64,000 bases of DNA, taken from Streptomyces griseoluteus (lineage in GTDB: Bacteria > Actinomycetota > Actinomycetes > Streptomycetales > Streptomycetaceae). Under the pieces are notes generated by a model. The model was given only the letters and a program-made list of their open reading frames with translations. It searched no databases and was not told where the DNA came from. Below, one piece after another: positions 42,267 through 51,207 of the stretch (position 1 is the first letter of the stretch; every line of letters begins with the position of its first letter). The translations under genes were made by a program, and so were the position numbers. The stretch covers positions 1 to 64,000 of the forward strand of contig JOBE01000025.1 of NCBI GenBank assembly GCA_000717735.1. The letters are read 5' to 3'.

Positions 42267-42941
42267 CTACTCGGTGCGGATGCAGGCGAAGGGGCCGTCC
42301 AGGGCGGCCCATTGCAGAAGGAGGATGGTCTTGCCGTCCGTCACGCGTCCGTCGCGGACCATGGCGAGGGCCTCCGTGAAGTCGAGTTCGAGGACTTCGA
42401 TGTCCTCGCCCTCCTCCTCGAGGCCGCCGCCGCTTCCGGTGCGGTCGGCCGGCGCGTAGGGGGCGGCGTAGAAGTGGAGGCGCTCGGTGACGGAGCCGGG
42501 GCTCATGTAGGCGTCGAGGACGTGGGTGAGCGGGCCGAGCGTGACCCCCAGCTCCTCGGCGCTCTCGCGCCGGACGGCGTCGAGCGGGTCGTCGCCGTCG
42601 AGCAGGCCCGCGGCCGCTTCGACGAGCATGCCGTCCGGATGGTCGTTGACGTAGGCGGGATAGCGGAACTGGCGGGTGAGCAGCACACGGCGGCGTTCGA
42701 GGTCGTACGGGAGGACGACGGCTCCGTTGCCCCGGTCGTAGGTCTCGCGCTGCTGGGTGACCCAGCGCCCGTCGCCGCGCCGGTAGTCGTACGTGGTGCG
42801 GCGCAGGACGTGCCAGCCCTGGGAGGTGAGCTCCACGTCCCGGACCACCACGTCGGGGTTGCGGTTCAGATCGCGGCCGGCCCGGTCGAGGCCGGTGCGG
42901 CCCCGGTGGTCGGGGACGTCGACTCCGGGGCGGCTCGTCAC
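42267..42941 (-). CDS. Nudix hydrolase (ADP-ribose/GDP-mannose pyrophosphatase-like)
   Basis: A 224-residue Nudix enzyme. The Nudix helix begins GLLDGDDPLDAVRRESAEEL and continues GV, retaining the catalytic REx2EE core but one residue short of the 23-residue consensus and with Asp for the first Glu. Flanks (NGAVVLPYDLERRRVLLTRQFRYP; VTERLHFYAAPY) match NudK/ADP-ribose pyrophosphatases. GTG start overlaps the preceding DUF4406 stop, so translation is coupled. Confidence 0.86.
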   Translation of the reverse strand: MTSRPGVDVPDHRGRTGLDRAGRDLNRNPDVVVRDVELTSQGWHVLRRTTYDYRRGDGRWVTQQRETYDRGNGAVVLPYDLERRRVLLTRQFRYPAYVNDHPDGMLVEAAAGLLDGDDPLDAVRRESAEELGVTLGPLTHVLDAYMSPGSVTERLHFYAAPYAPADRTGSGGGLEEEGEDIEVLELDFTEALAMVRDGRVTDGKTILLLQWAALDGPFACIRTE

Positions 42942-43321
42942 GCGGTCTCCCGCGATGTGCGGCGGGGGATCTCGGTCACCTCGTGGTAGACGGGCAGGCC
43001 GCGACGGCGGGCGGTGGCGACATCCTGGTCGGCCCCCGCGGAGTCGCCGGGCAGCCGCAGCACGGCGTCGCAGTGGGCGAGCAGCCGGTCGGCGGTCGGG
43101 TAGAGCACCTGGTCGGCGAGGGGGTCGGTGGGGCCCGCACCGGCCGACCTGAGGACGGGCAGCGCGATCCATTCCCCGATGACGGGGAGGTGGCCGGTGG
43201 CGAAGACGGGCCAGGCGGCGGCTTCGAGGCGCGCGAGGTTGGCGGCCATGGCCCGCGGGTCGCCGTCGGTACCGGAACGGTAAGGGCCGGCGATCAGGAT
43301 GAGCATGGGCTTGTCGGTCAT
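42938..43321 (-). CDS. DUF4406 nucleoside 2-deoxyribosyltransferase-like protein
   Basis: A 127-residue protein starting MLILIAGPYRSGTDGDPRAM, the AGPYxxG motif of DUF4406/2-deoxyribosyltransferase-like folds, with D-A-V-L-R-L-PGDSAGAD and a helical middle typical of the family. It forms a coupled pair with the Nudix gene and is divergent from a DeoR regulator. A role in nucleoside or NAD-type metabolite turnover is likely but untested. Confidence 0.82.
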   Translation of the reverse strand: MTDKPMLILIAGPYRSGTDGDPRAMAANLARLEAAAWPVFATGHLPVIGEWIALPVLRSAGAGPTDPLADQVLYPTADRLLAHCDAVLRLPGDSAGADQDVATARRRGLPVYHEVTEIPRRTSRETA

Positions 43322-43337
43322 GCCGCGCTACGATACA

Positions 43338-43351
43338 TGCAGAAACGTGCA
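43338..43351. promoter_or_regulatory. TGCA-N6-TGCA candidate operator at divergent promoter
   Basis: The repeat lies 16 bp after the DUF4406 start and 20 bp before the DeoR start, just after TACGAT, a plausible -10. It is the natural place for DeoR autoregulation of both units. The motif is short, so support is modest. Confidence 0.4.
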
Positions 43352-43371
43352 ACAACAGGAGAGAACACGGA

Positions 43372-44130
43372 ATGCTGGCTGCTGAACGGCGCGACCACCT
43401 GCTCGAACTGCTCGCCCGCGAGGGCAAGATCGTCGCGAAGGACGTCGCCGCCCGACTGGGGATCTCCGAGGACAGCGTGCGGCGCGACCTGCGCGACCTC
43501 GCGACCGAGGGACTGTGCCAGCGGGTCTACGGTGGGGCGCTGCCCGTATCGCCCGCGGTGGCGGACTACGCGGCCAGACAGACCGTCGCGACCGACGGCA
43601 AACGGAAGGTCGCCACTGCGGCGGCGGCGCTGGTCCGGCCGGGCAGCGCCCTGATCCTCGACGGCGGCACCACCGCCCTCGCCGTCGCCCGTGCCCTCCC
43701 GCCGGATCTGGAGTGCACCGTGATCACCCACAGTCCGACGATCGTGGCCGCGCTGCTCGAGCACCCGCGGGCCGAGCTCTTCCTGCTCGGCGGCCGCGTC
43801 TTCAAGCACTCGGCCGTCGCCTGCGGAGCCGCCGCGGTCGAGGCCGCGCAGAACGTCTCGGCCGACCTCTGCCTGCTCGGTGTCGCCGGCGTGCACCCCG
43901 AGGCGGGGCTCACGACCGGAGACGCAGAGGAGGCCGCGATGAAGCGCGCGCTGGCCTCGCGGGCGGCGGACACCCACATCCTCGCGTCCTCCGAGAAGAT
44001 CGGCACGGCTTCCCGGTTCCGCGTGCTGCCATGGGAGGAGATCACCGGGCTCATCACCGACGCGGACCCCGGCCATGCGGTCATCGAGCAGATCACCGCC
44101 CGGGGCGTGGAGGTGCTGACGGCCGGCTGA
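43372..44130 (+). CDS. DeoR/GlpR-family transcription regulator
   Basis: A 252-residue repressor with an N-terminal HTH (AERRDHLLELLAREGKIV, then RLGISEDSVRRDLRDLATEG, about residues 4-50) and a sugar-phosphate isomerase-like effector domain (PGSALILDGGTTALAVARAL; LFLLGGRVFKHS; ASSEKIG). ATG follows CAGGAGAG. Divergent from the DUF4406-Nudix pair, which it probably controls in response to a phosphorylated sugar or nucleoside (inference). Confidence 0.88.
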   Translation: MLAAERRDHLLELLAREGKIVAKDVAARLGISEDSVRRDLRDLATEGLCQRVYGGALPVSPAVADYAARQTVATDGKRKVATAAAALVRPGSALILDGGTTALAVARALPPDLECTVITHSPTIVAALLEHPRAELFLLGGRVFKHSAVACGAAAVEAAQNVSADLCLLGVAGVHPEAGLTTGDAEEAAMKRALASRAADTHILASSEKIGTASRFRVLPWEEITGLITDADPGHAVIEQITARGVEVLTAG

Positions 44131-44165
44131 CGGCCGACAGGGCACCCGCGGGCGCCCCTACGGTC

Positions 44166-46241
44166 TCACCCCTGCGGCCAGGTCGCTTCCGTCGCGGAGG
44201 GTCGCGCTCCGCTCCGCGTTCCCGCGCGGGGCACCGGCACGAACGGCTTGTCGTGGCGCACGGGGGCGCCGTCGGCAGGGGTCTCCAGGTGGTCCAGCAG
44301 GCGGCGCAGCGCCGCGCGGGCCTGGGGAGCGGTGTCCGGTCCTGTGGCGAGGTGGGTCAGGGCGCGGTGGGCCCGGCGCCGTGCGCGGCCGGTGCGGCCG
44401 GCACGGTGGTCGGCGAACGCGCGGGCGTAGTGGGCCAGCGCCGTGGCCCAGGCGTCGTCGCGGTTGCGCGGCTGCGCGAGGGCGTGATGAGCGGTGCGCC
44501 CGGCGGTCCGGGGGTCGGTGTGGGCCTGCACGACGGCGAGCGCGGCCAGGCTGACGGCCGGCGGGGGCCCGCCGGGCGCCGACTCGGGGACGGTGTCGGC
44601 CGCCTGGCGGTAGTACCGGACGGCCTCCTCCGGGTCGCGCCGGTGCCAGGCCAGCGTGCCGTGGACATGGGAGATCCGGCCGATGAGCGCGTCGTCGCCC
44701 GCCATGACGGCGGCAGGCCAGGCGAGGTCCAGGAGCCGCCTGGCGGTGCGCGGGTCGTGGGCGGCGGTCAGCCAGGCCGCCAGCCACTGTCCGCGTGGTG
44801 CGAGCGGGCTCCCGGGCGGGAGGTGGGGCAGCAGGCCGAGGAGGAGGGCGCTGCCCTCGCGGCCCTGCTCGTGGACCGCCCACCAGAACCAGAGACGCAG
44901 CACGACCTCCATGGCTTCCTCGATGTGCTCGGCGTCGGGCGGCCGGCCGTCGCCACCGGCCAGTGCCCGGGGGGCGAGCGCCATGAGGTCGTCGTACTCG
45001 TCCAGGACGGTCTGCAGCGCCTGGTGCTGCAGACCCATGTGCCACAGGGTCTCGGCGACCGCCGCCACGCCTCGGTAGTGCACGGCGTGCCGGGCCAGCG
45101 CGGCCGGCAGCTCCCCCGCGCTGCGGAGCCGTTCCGTGCCGAAGTCCCGTGCGGCGCGCGCCATGCGGTAACGGGGCCGGCGCACCCCGCCCGGTTCTCC
45201 GAGCGCGCGCAGCACTCCGGTGGCGCTCAGCAGAGCGAGGCAGGAGGGCACCCGGTCCGGTTCGACGCCGGCTCCGGAGCAGAGGAGTACGGCGGCGGCC
45301 TCGGTGAACGAGCCCTCGAAGACGCTCGCCCGGTGCCACACCGTCCGTACGACCGGATCGCACAGCGTGTGGACCGCGCCGATGGACGCGTGCAGGGAGC
45401 GGTGCCGCCGGAGCGCGGGGCCTGGGCCGGTCAGCCAGCACTGGTCCGCCTCCAGCCGGGCGGCGAGTTCCCGCAGCGTCCGGTCGCCCAGCTGGCCCGC
45501 GGCCAGTTCGATCGCCAGGGGGACGCCTTCGAGGAGGCGGCAGACCCTTCTGACCGTGGGCAGCTCGGAGGCCCGCACCGGTAGGCCGCCGTGGGCGCGG
45601 GACGGCGTACGGGACAGGAAGAGTGCGACGGCGGGGGACGGCTCCGTCCCGCCCGGCGGGGATTCGACCTCCAGCGGCGCGACGCGGATCACGTGCTCGT
45701 CGCCGAGCCCGAGCACGCGGCGGGCCGTGACGAGGACGCGCAGTCCCGGCACGGCCATCAGGAGGCGTTGGACCAGGCCCGCGCACTCGGTGTGTACGGG
45801 GTCGATGTCGTCCAGGACGACCAGAAGGGTCTCGGCGGGGACGGCGCGCGCCGCCTCGGCGATGTCCACGCCCTCGCGCGCGGCGGCAGGGGTACGGCGG
45901 AGGGACGGGACGCCGCCGGGCGGCGCCCCCGCCGCGGCGGTGAGGGCGCGGAGCAGCCTGGCCGTCAGCGCGCGCGGTCCGACGGGCACACCGTCGTGCC
46001 ATCGCACCCGGACCACGGCCTGCCCCGCGTCACCGACCGGGGAGGCAGCCAGGGTACGGGCGAGCCGGCTCTTGCCGATCCCGGCCGCTCCCGTCACGGT
46101 CACCAGTCGGTGCAGGGCCAGGGCCGACCGCAGTTCCGCCAGTTCGCCGTCGCGGCCCACGAGCCCGCGCGTTCCCCGCGACCGGTCCCCGGGCTCGGGC
46201 CCGTAACCGTCGACACGCGCCCATACGTCGGGATGCTCCAC
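44166..46241 (-). CDS. AfsR/LuxR-like STAND ATPase lacking an HTH domain
   Basis: A 691-residue NB-ARC-like ATPase: GLVGRDGELAELRSAL (AAA entry), Walker A TGAAGIGKSRLA, Walker B LLVVLDDID, VLVTARR (sensor), LLEGVPLAIELAAGQL, then a long Ala/Leu-rich TPR-like region to the C-terminus. Similar Streptomyces regulators have a BTAD/OmpR domain before or LuxR HTH after this core; neither is visible. GTG 46241 follows a GGGGACAG; an in-frame GTG at 46277 would add 12 residues. It may act through a partner protein. Confidence 0.82.
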   Translation of the reverse strand: MEHPDVWARVDGYGPEPGDRSRGTRGLVGRDGELAELRSALALHRLVTVTGAAGIGKSRLARTLAASPVGDAGQAVVRVRWHDGVPVGPRALTARLLRALTAAAGAPPGGVPSLRRTPAAAREGVDIAEAARAVPAETLLVVLDDIDPVHTECAGLVQRLLMAVPGLRVLVTARRVLGLGDEHVIRVAPLEVESPPGGTEPSPAVALFLSRTPSRAHGGLPVRASELPTVRRVCRLLEGVPLAIELAAGQLGDRTLRELAARLEADQCWLTGPGPALRRHRSLHASIGAVHTLCDPVVRTVWHRASVFEGSFTEAAAVLLCSGAGVEPDRVPSCLALLSATGVLRALGEPGGVRRPRYRMARAARDFGTERLRSAGELPAALARHAVHYRGVAAVAETLWHMGLQHQALQTVLDEYDDLMALAPRALAGGDGRPPDAEHIEEAMEVVLRLWFWWAVHEQGREGSALLLGLLPHLPPGSPLAPRGQWLAAWLTAAHDPRTARRLLDLAWPAAVMAGDDALIGRISHVHGTLAWHRRDPEEAVRYYRQAADTVPESAPGGPPPAVSLAALAVVQAHTDPRTAGRTAHHALAQPRNRDDAWATALAHYARAFADHRAGRTGRARRRAHRALTHLATGPDTAPQARAALRRLLDHLETPADGAPVRHDKPFVPVPRAGTRSGARPSATEATWPQG

Positions 46242-46549
46242 AACCTGTCCCCACCGCTTCCGTCGGGGACGCCGCACGTGGGCCGGAACCTGCAGGCCAC
46301 GGGTGCAGAACCGTCACTGCAAACGGCGTCACGGCAACCCCAACGCGTGACCGGCGCACCAAGTGGCGCCCGGGACCACCGGACCACCCTCCGTGACGAA
46401 CGGCAGAACGTGTGAGGCAATACGAACGACCCGTCCCGGGGGGCATTTCCGGGCCCGAACCGGGTACTCGCCCCGACAGTTCGGGCCGCCGGGGTCGCCG
46501 GACAGTCGTCGGCGGCGTACGGCGGTGCCGGCGGGAAGGGCGATATCCG
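46242..46549. other. Intergenic region, no gene recognised
   Basis: About 310 bp between divergent genes contain only the alternative GTG start of the ATPase gene and the expected upstream control regions for both sides. I see no hairpin, RNA gene or repeat that I can support. Confidence 0.4.
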
Positions 46550-47008
46550 ATGCGGTTCCACGATCATCGACAGGCGGGACAGGAGCTGGCCGCACGGCTC
46601 GTCGAACGGGTGGCCGACGGCGACCTCGTCGAGCCCGTCGTGCTCGCCCTCCCACGCGGCGGCGTACCCGTCGCGGCGGAGATCGCCCGCGCGCTCGGAA
46701 CACCGATGGACGTCCTGGTGGCACGCAAGATCGGCCTGCCGGACCGGCCCGAGGTCGGCATCGGCGCCGTCGTGGGCGAGGACGCGCCCGTGTTCGACGG
46801 GGAGAGCCTGGCGATGCTCGGGATGAGCGAGGACGAGTTCGCCCCCGAGGTCGCACGGCAGAGGGCCGAACTGCACCGCCGGGAGGATCTGTACCGGCCC
46901 CCCGGGAGCGGCCCGCCCGGAGCGGTGAAGGGGTCGACGAGAAGGCCACCAAGCAGCACCTGTACGAACTCTCGCGGCGTCTGGACATCGAGGGCCGCTC
47001 ACGGATGA
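46550..47008 (+). pseudogene. Phosphoribosyltransferase, C-terminally truncated
   Basis: Residues 1-115 (MRFHDHRQAGQELAARL onward, VVLALPRGGVPVAAEIARAL, ARKIGLPDRPEVGIGAV) are a typical phosphoribosyltransferase-domain start. Just after REDLYR the sequence departs to PPGSGPPGAVKG, and the PRPP-binding motif (hydrophobic-DDxxTTG type) that should follow is absent. In another frame the next segment is a SAP/Rho-N-like fragment. A deletion has joined two genes. Confidence 0.75.
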
Positions 47009-47079
47009 GCAGGAGCGAACTGCTGGAGGCGATACGCAAGGAGAACCGTACGAAGACGCGCGAAGCCCGCTCCGGATAG
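46928..47079 (+). pseudogene. SAP/Rho-N-like C-terminal fragment
   Basis: In a frame different from the phosphoribosyltransferase, about 50 residues read VDEKATKQHLYELSRRLDIE followed by GRSRMSRSELLEAIRK, the helix-extended-helix of Rho-N/SAP domains found in nucleic-acid-binding proteins such as Ku tails. No start codon precedes it in frame. It is the 3' end of a gene whose 5' part was lost. Confidence 0.65.
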
Positions 47080-47136
47080 ACGGGGGACCGCTCGGGCCTC
47101 CCCCGTCCGGTCTCCCCGCGTGAAAGGACCTGCGTC

Positions 47137-49035
47137 ATGACCGCGCCCTCCACCACCGCCCTCGGCCCCGCGAGCGATCTCGCCCAGGTCTTCGAGCTCG
47201 CCCAGCAGCTGAGGGTCGACTCCGTGCGGGCCAGCACCGCCGCCGGGTCGGGGCACCCCACCTCCAGCCTGTCCGCCGCCGACCTCATGGCGGTCCTGAT
47301 GACCCGCCACCTGCGCTACGACTGGGACGCTCCCGACGATCCGGCGGCCGACCACCTGGTCTTCTCCAAGGGGCACGCCTCGCCGCTCCTGTACGCCATG
47401 TTCAAGGCGGCCGGTGCGATCGGCGACGACGAGCTGATGACGACCTACCGCCGCTCCGGCCACCGTCTGCAGGGCCACCCCACGCCCGTGCTGCCGTGGG
47501 TGGACGTGGCCACGGGCTCGCTCGGCCAGGGCGTCGCGTACGGCGTCGGAATGGCGCTGGCGGGCCGGGAGCTGGAGGGCCGGTCGTACCGGGTGTGGGT
47601 GCTGTGCGGTGACAGCGAGATGACCGAGGGCTCCGTGTGGGAGGCCCTGGACAAGGCCGGGCACCACCGGCTGGCCAACTTCACCGCCCTGATCGACGTG
47701 AACCGTCTCGGGCAGAGCGGGCCCACCGAGCTGGAATGGGACACGTCGGCCTATGCCCGCAGGGCCGAGGCCTTCGGGTGCCGGGCGATCGTGGTCGACG
47801 GCCACGACCTCGCGGCCGTCGACCGGGCCCTGACCACGGCCGCCGACGGACAGGCGCCCACCGTGGTCGTCGCCAGGACCGTCAAGGGCCGTGGTGTGAC
47901 GGAGGTGGCCGACAAGAACGGCTGGCACGGCAAGCCGCTGCCCGGGGACATGGCGGACCGTGCCGTCGCCGAGCTCGGCGGCGTGCGCGACCTGCGGGTG
48001 CGCGGCCCCCGGCCGCCCGAGGCACCGCCGGTCACCGTGACACCGGCCCGGACCGGCGGACCGTCCTCGCCGCCTCGCTACGACGTCGGCGACGAGGTCG
48101 CCACCCGGGTCGCCTTCGGCAGCGCCCTCGCCGCGCTCGGCGCGTCGCGGCCCGATGTCGTCGCGCTCGATGCCGAGGTCGGCAACTCCACCCACGCCGA
48201 GGACTTCCGCACGGCCCATCCGGAGCGGTACTTCCAGACGTACATCGCCGAGCAGCAGATGATCGCCGACGCCGTCGGCATGGCGGTGCGCGGCTTCCGC
48301 CCGTACGCCACGACCTTCGCCGCCTTCCTGACGCGCGCCCACGACTTCATCCGCATGGCCGCCGTGTCGCAGATCGACATGGCTCTGTGCGGCACCCACT
48401 GCGGTGTCGAGATCGGCGCGGACGGCCCTTCGCAGATGGGCCTCGAGGACCTCGCCATGATGCGGTCGGTGCACGGTTCGACCGTTCTCTATCCCAGCGA
48501 CGCCACCTCGGCGGTGGCCCTGACCCTCGCCATGGCCGATCTCGACGGCATCTCCTACCTGCGGACCACCCGTGGGGCCTACCCCGTCCTCTACGCCGAC
48601 GGCGAGTCCTTCCCGGTGGGCGGTTCCAAGACGCTCCGCCACGGTGACCACGACGAGGTCACCCTCGTCGGCGCGGGCGTCACCGTCCACGAGTGCCTCG
48701 CCGCCGCCGAGCGGCTGGCCGCCGACGGGGTCCGTGCCCGCGTCGTCGACCTGTACTCCGTGAAGCCGATCGACACCGGGGCCATCGCCCGCGCGGCCCG
48801 GGACACCGGTGCGCTCGTCGTCGTCGAGGACCATCATCCGGAGGGCGGGATCGGCGAGGCCGTCCTGTCGGCCCTCGCCACGGACGCGCGGACCCGCGCC
48901 TCCGCCCATCCGGCCTTCGCCCACCTCGCCGTCACCGGTCTTCCGGGCTCCGGCACGTCCGGGGAACTCCTCGACGCGGCCGGCATCTCGCGCTCCCACA
49001 TCGTCCGGGCCGCCCGGGCGCTGGTCGAGCGCTGA
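47137..49035 (+). CDS. Transketolase
   Basis: A 632-residue thiamine-diphosphate enzyme transferring two-carbon units in the pentose phosphate pathway. ThDP motif GDSEMTEGSVWEALDKA with N-terminal TAAGSGHPTSSLSAADL and FSKGHASP; the pyrimidine domain has FQTYIAEQQMIADAVGMA (catalytic Glu in AEQ) and the C-terminal domain has VVVEDHHPEGG. It is shorter than the 690-residue TktA class but has all three domains. A dihydroxyacetone- or stress-specific paralogue is possible. ATG follows GTGAAAGGACC. Confidence 0.9.
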   Translation: MTAPSTTALGPASDLAQVFELAQQLRVDSVRASTAAGSGHPTSSLSAADLMAVLMTRHLRYDWDAPDDPAADHLVFSKGHASPLLYAMFKAAGAIGDDELMTTYRRSGHRLQGHPTPVLPWVDVATGSLGQGVAYGVGMALAGRELEGRSYRVWVLCGDSEMTEGSVWEALDKAGHHRLANFTALIDVNRLGQSGPTELEWDTSAYARRAEAFGCRAIVVDGHDLAAVDRALTTAADGQAPTVVVARTVKGRGVTEVADKNGWHGKPLPGDMADRAVAELGGVRDLRVRGPRPPEAPPVTVTPARTGGPSSPPRYDVGDEVATRVAFGSALAALGASRPDVVALDAEVGNSTHAEDFRTAHPERYFQTYIAEQQMIADAVGMAVRGFRPYATTFAAFLTRAHDFIRMAAVSQIDMALCGTHCGVEIGADGPSQMGLEDLAMMRSVHGSTVLYPSDATSAVALTLAMADLDGISYLRTTRGAYPVLYADGESFPVGGSKTLRHGDHDEVTLVGAGVTVHECLAAAERLAADGVRARVVDLYSVKPIDTGAIARAARDTGALVVVEDHHPEGGIGEAVLSALATDARTRASAHPAFAHLAVTGLPGSGTSGELLDAAGISRSHIVRAARALVER

Positions 49036-49384
49036 ATCCGGTTGTCGAGCGCTGCCGGTTCCCGGCGGGCGCCGAGGCGATGGTCCGGCCAGGTCGGGCG
49101 GCTGTGGGGAAGCGACCCCCGGCTTCGACCTGGCCCTCCTGGTCGCCGTCCGCGGCAGGCGCGGGGGGGGTGCCGCCGTCGCGCCGCGTGCCACCACTGC
49201 CCGGACGGGAGGGGAAAGGTCCGGGCAGCGGCAACGGGCCCCTGCCCGGACGGTGCCGGTCCATGCGCCGCCGAATCTTCCGGTGTCTCCGCACCTGATC
49301 GGCAATATCCGTTATCCGAGGAGTAGCGCTGCTCGGCACGGGTAGCCGCACGGCGGGTTCTGGTTGGACGCTCCGGGACACTTC
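49036..49384. other. Intergenic region, nothing recognised
   Basis: About 350 bp after the transketolase; several frames are open by base composition only. No supported gene, RNA or strong hairpin is seen. Confidence 0.4.
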
Positions 49385-49462
49385 CCGGACCGGGCCGAGA
49401 TCTCCGGACCGGTCCAAGATCACCGGACCAGCCCGAGATCCTCCGGGCCGGTCGAGAGCCTC
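49385..49462. repeat. Four degenerate 19-20 bp tandem repeats
   Basis: Units begin at 49385, 49404, 49423 and 49443 with CCGGACC or CCGGGCC, followed by G-C-rich core and AGATC (or AGAGCC in the last). The arrays lie about 90 bp before the carbamoyltransferase relic. Purpose unknown. Confidence 0.7.
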
Positions 49463-49550
49463 CGGCGTGCGTCCCGATCCGCCCCCGCCCCCGCCCTTCC
49501 GCTCCGCGCCCCGGGGGCAAGCCCGCCCGCCGACACCGGAAAGGCCCCCC

Positions 49551-49859
49551 ATGCGTGTACTCGGCGTCAACGCCCTCTTCCACGACCCCGCCGCGGCCGG
49601 GGAGGAACGCTTCTCGCGCCGCAAGCACGGCAAGCGGCCCGTCCCGCTCTCCGCCTGGGAACTGCCCGAGCACCTGTCCGAGCAGTGGCAGACCGTCGGC
49701 GTCACCAGCGCGCGGCGGACACCAGTCCGCCGACGCTCATCGCCCACGAGACCGACGTGGGAACGGACCTCGGGCGGACCGTCGCCGGGTCGCCGCCGCG
49801 ACGGAGGAGTCCTACCGGTCGGTCGTCGCCGCCCGCGGCCGCTGGCCGCGACGCCGTGA
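49551..49859 (+). pseudogene. Carbamoyltransferase relic
   Basis: The first residues MRVLGVNALFHDPAAA and EERFSRRKHGKRPVP, then LSAWELPEH match the start of NodU/CmcH-type carbamoyltransferases (about 550 residues). Here an internal stretch (self-antigen of the AAAEEERFSR loop) is missing and the match ends near residue 45, after which the frame reads Arg-rich noise. Only the N-terminal remnant remains; no function is expected. Confidence 0.75.
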
Positions 49860-49902
49860 ACCGCCCGGCGCGGCGCGAAGAGACGGGAAGGAGGTGGCCG
49901 TG

Positions 49903-51084
49903 ATGAAGGCCGTCACATGGCAGGGCAGGCGACAGGTCTCGGTGGAGACGGTGCCGGATCCCGCCATCCAGGAGCCCACCGACGTGATCGTGCGGATCAC
50001 GACGTCCGGGCTGTGCGGATCCGATCTCCATCTGTACGAGGTGCTGGGGCCGTTCCTCGATCCGGGGGACGTGCTGGGGCACGAGCCGATGGGCGTGGTC
50101 GAGGAGGTGGGCCCCGAGGTGCGGCGGATCCGGCCGGGCAGCCGGGTCGTGGTCCCGTTCAACATCTCCTGCGGTACCTGCGCGATGTGCGCCCGCGGTC
50201 TGCACTCCCAGTGCGAGACGACGCAGGTGCACGCGTACGGCACGGGGGCGGCCCTGTTCGGCTACACCAAGCTGTACGGGCAGGTGCCGGGCGGTCAGGC
50301 CGAGTACCTGCGGGTGCCGTTCGGGAACAGCCTGCCGATCCCGGTGCCGGAGGGCCCACCGGACGACCGCTTCGTCTACCTCTCGGACGTGCTGCCGACG
50401 GCGTGGCAGGCCGTCGAGTACGCGGAGGTGCCGCCCGGCGGCTCGGTCGCGGTGCTCGGGCTCGGCCCGATCGGCGACATGGCCTCCCGGATCGCCCTTC
50501 TGAGGGGAGCCGGCCTGGTCATCGGGATCGATCCCGTACCTGAAAGACGCGACCGCGCGGCGGCCCGGGGCGTACACACCCTGGATCCGGCCGAGGACGA
50601 CGGACTGGTCGACCGGGTACGCGACCTGACGGACGGCCGGGGGCCCGACGCGGTCGTCGACGCCGTCGGCATGGAGGCCCACGGCGCGCCGATCGCCCGC
50701 GGTCTGCAGTCGCTGGTCGGCCGTCTGCCCGACGCCCTCGCCGGGCGCCTGATGCGCCGTTACGGCGTCGACCGGCTCTCCGCGCTGCACCTGGCGGTCG
50801 AGTTGGTACGCCGAGGGGGCACGGTGTCGCTGGCGGGCGTCTACGGGGGTGCGGCCGATCCGATGCCGCTCGTCGTGATGTTCGACAAGCAGATCCGGCT
50901 CCACATGGGCCAGGCGAACGTCCTGCGCTGGGTGGAGAAGCTGCGGCCCCTCCTCGGGGACGACGATCCGCTGGGACTCGACGGCTTCGCCACGCACCGC
51001 CTTCCGCTCGCGGAGGCACCGGACGCCTACGAGATGTTCCAGACCAAGCGGGACGGCGCGGTCAAGATCCTCTTCAAGCCGTGA
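49903..51084 (+). CDS. Zinc-dependent alcohol dehydrogenase family protein
   Basis: A 393-residue MDR enzyme: CGSDLHLYE (zinc Cys), GHEPMGVVEEVGPEV, four structural-zinc Cys in CGTCAMCARGLHSQC, and Rossmann VAVLGLGPIGDMAS. The insert HAYGTGAALFGYTKLYGQVPGG typifies the formaldehyde-dehydrogenase-like subgroup common in actinobacteria. ATG 49903 follows GGAAGGAGGTGG; GTG 49900 is an alternative. Substrate not determined. Confidence 0.9.
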   Translation: MKAVTWQGRRQVSVETVPDPAIQEPTDVIVRITTSGLCGSDLHLYEVLGPFLDPGDVLGHEPMGVVEEVGPEVRRIRPGSRVVVPFNISCGTCAMCARGLHSQCETTQVHAYGTGAALFGYTKLYGQVPGGQAEYLRVPFGNSLPIPVPEGPPDDRFVYLSDVLPTAWQAVEYAEVPPGGSVAVLGLGPIGDMASRIALLRGAGLVIGIDPVPERRDRAAARGVHTLDPAEDDGLVDRVRDLTDGRGPDAVVDAVGMEAHGAPIARGLQSLVGRLPDALAGRLMRRYGVDRLSALHLAVELVRRGGTVSLAGVYGGAADPMPLVVMFDKQIRLHMGQANVLRWVEKLRPLLGDDDPLGLDGFATHRLPLAEAPDAYEMFQTKRDGAVKILFKP

Positions 51085-51207
51085 GGCCGGCCGGCGTACG
51101 GGCCGGCGAGGGAACCTCTCCCCCGGCGTGTGCGGGACACGGCAGCGGGTAGCCGCCGCGGCGAGACACCCGCGCACGAGGAGTGCGTACCGAGGAGGTG
51201 GTGCGTG

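Noticed and set aside
49551..49859. Intact carbamoyltransferase
   Set aside because: Only the first 45 or so residues match and an internal segment is missing; family proteins are about 550 residues.
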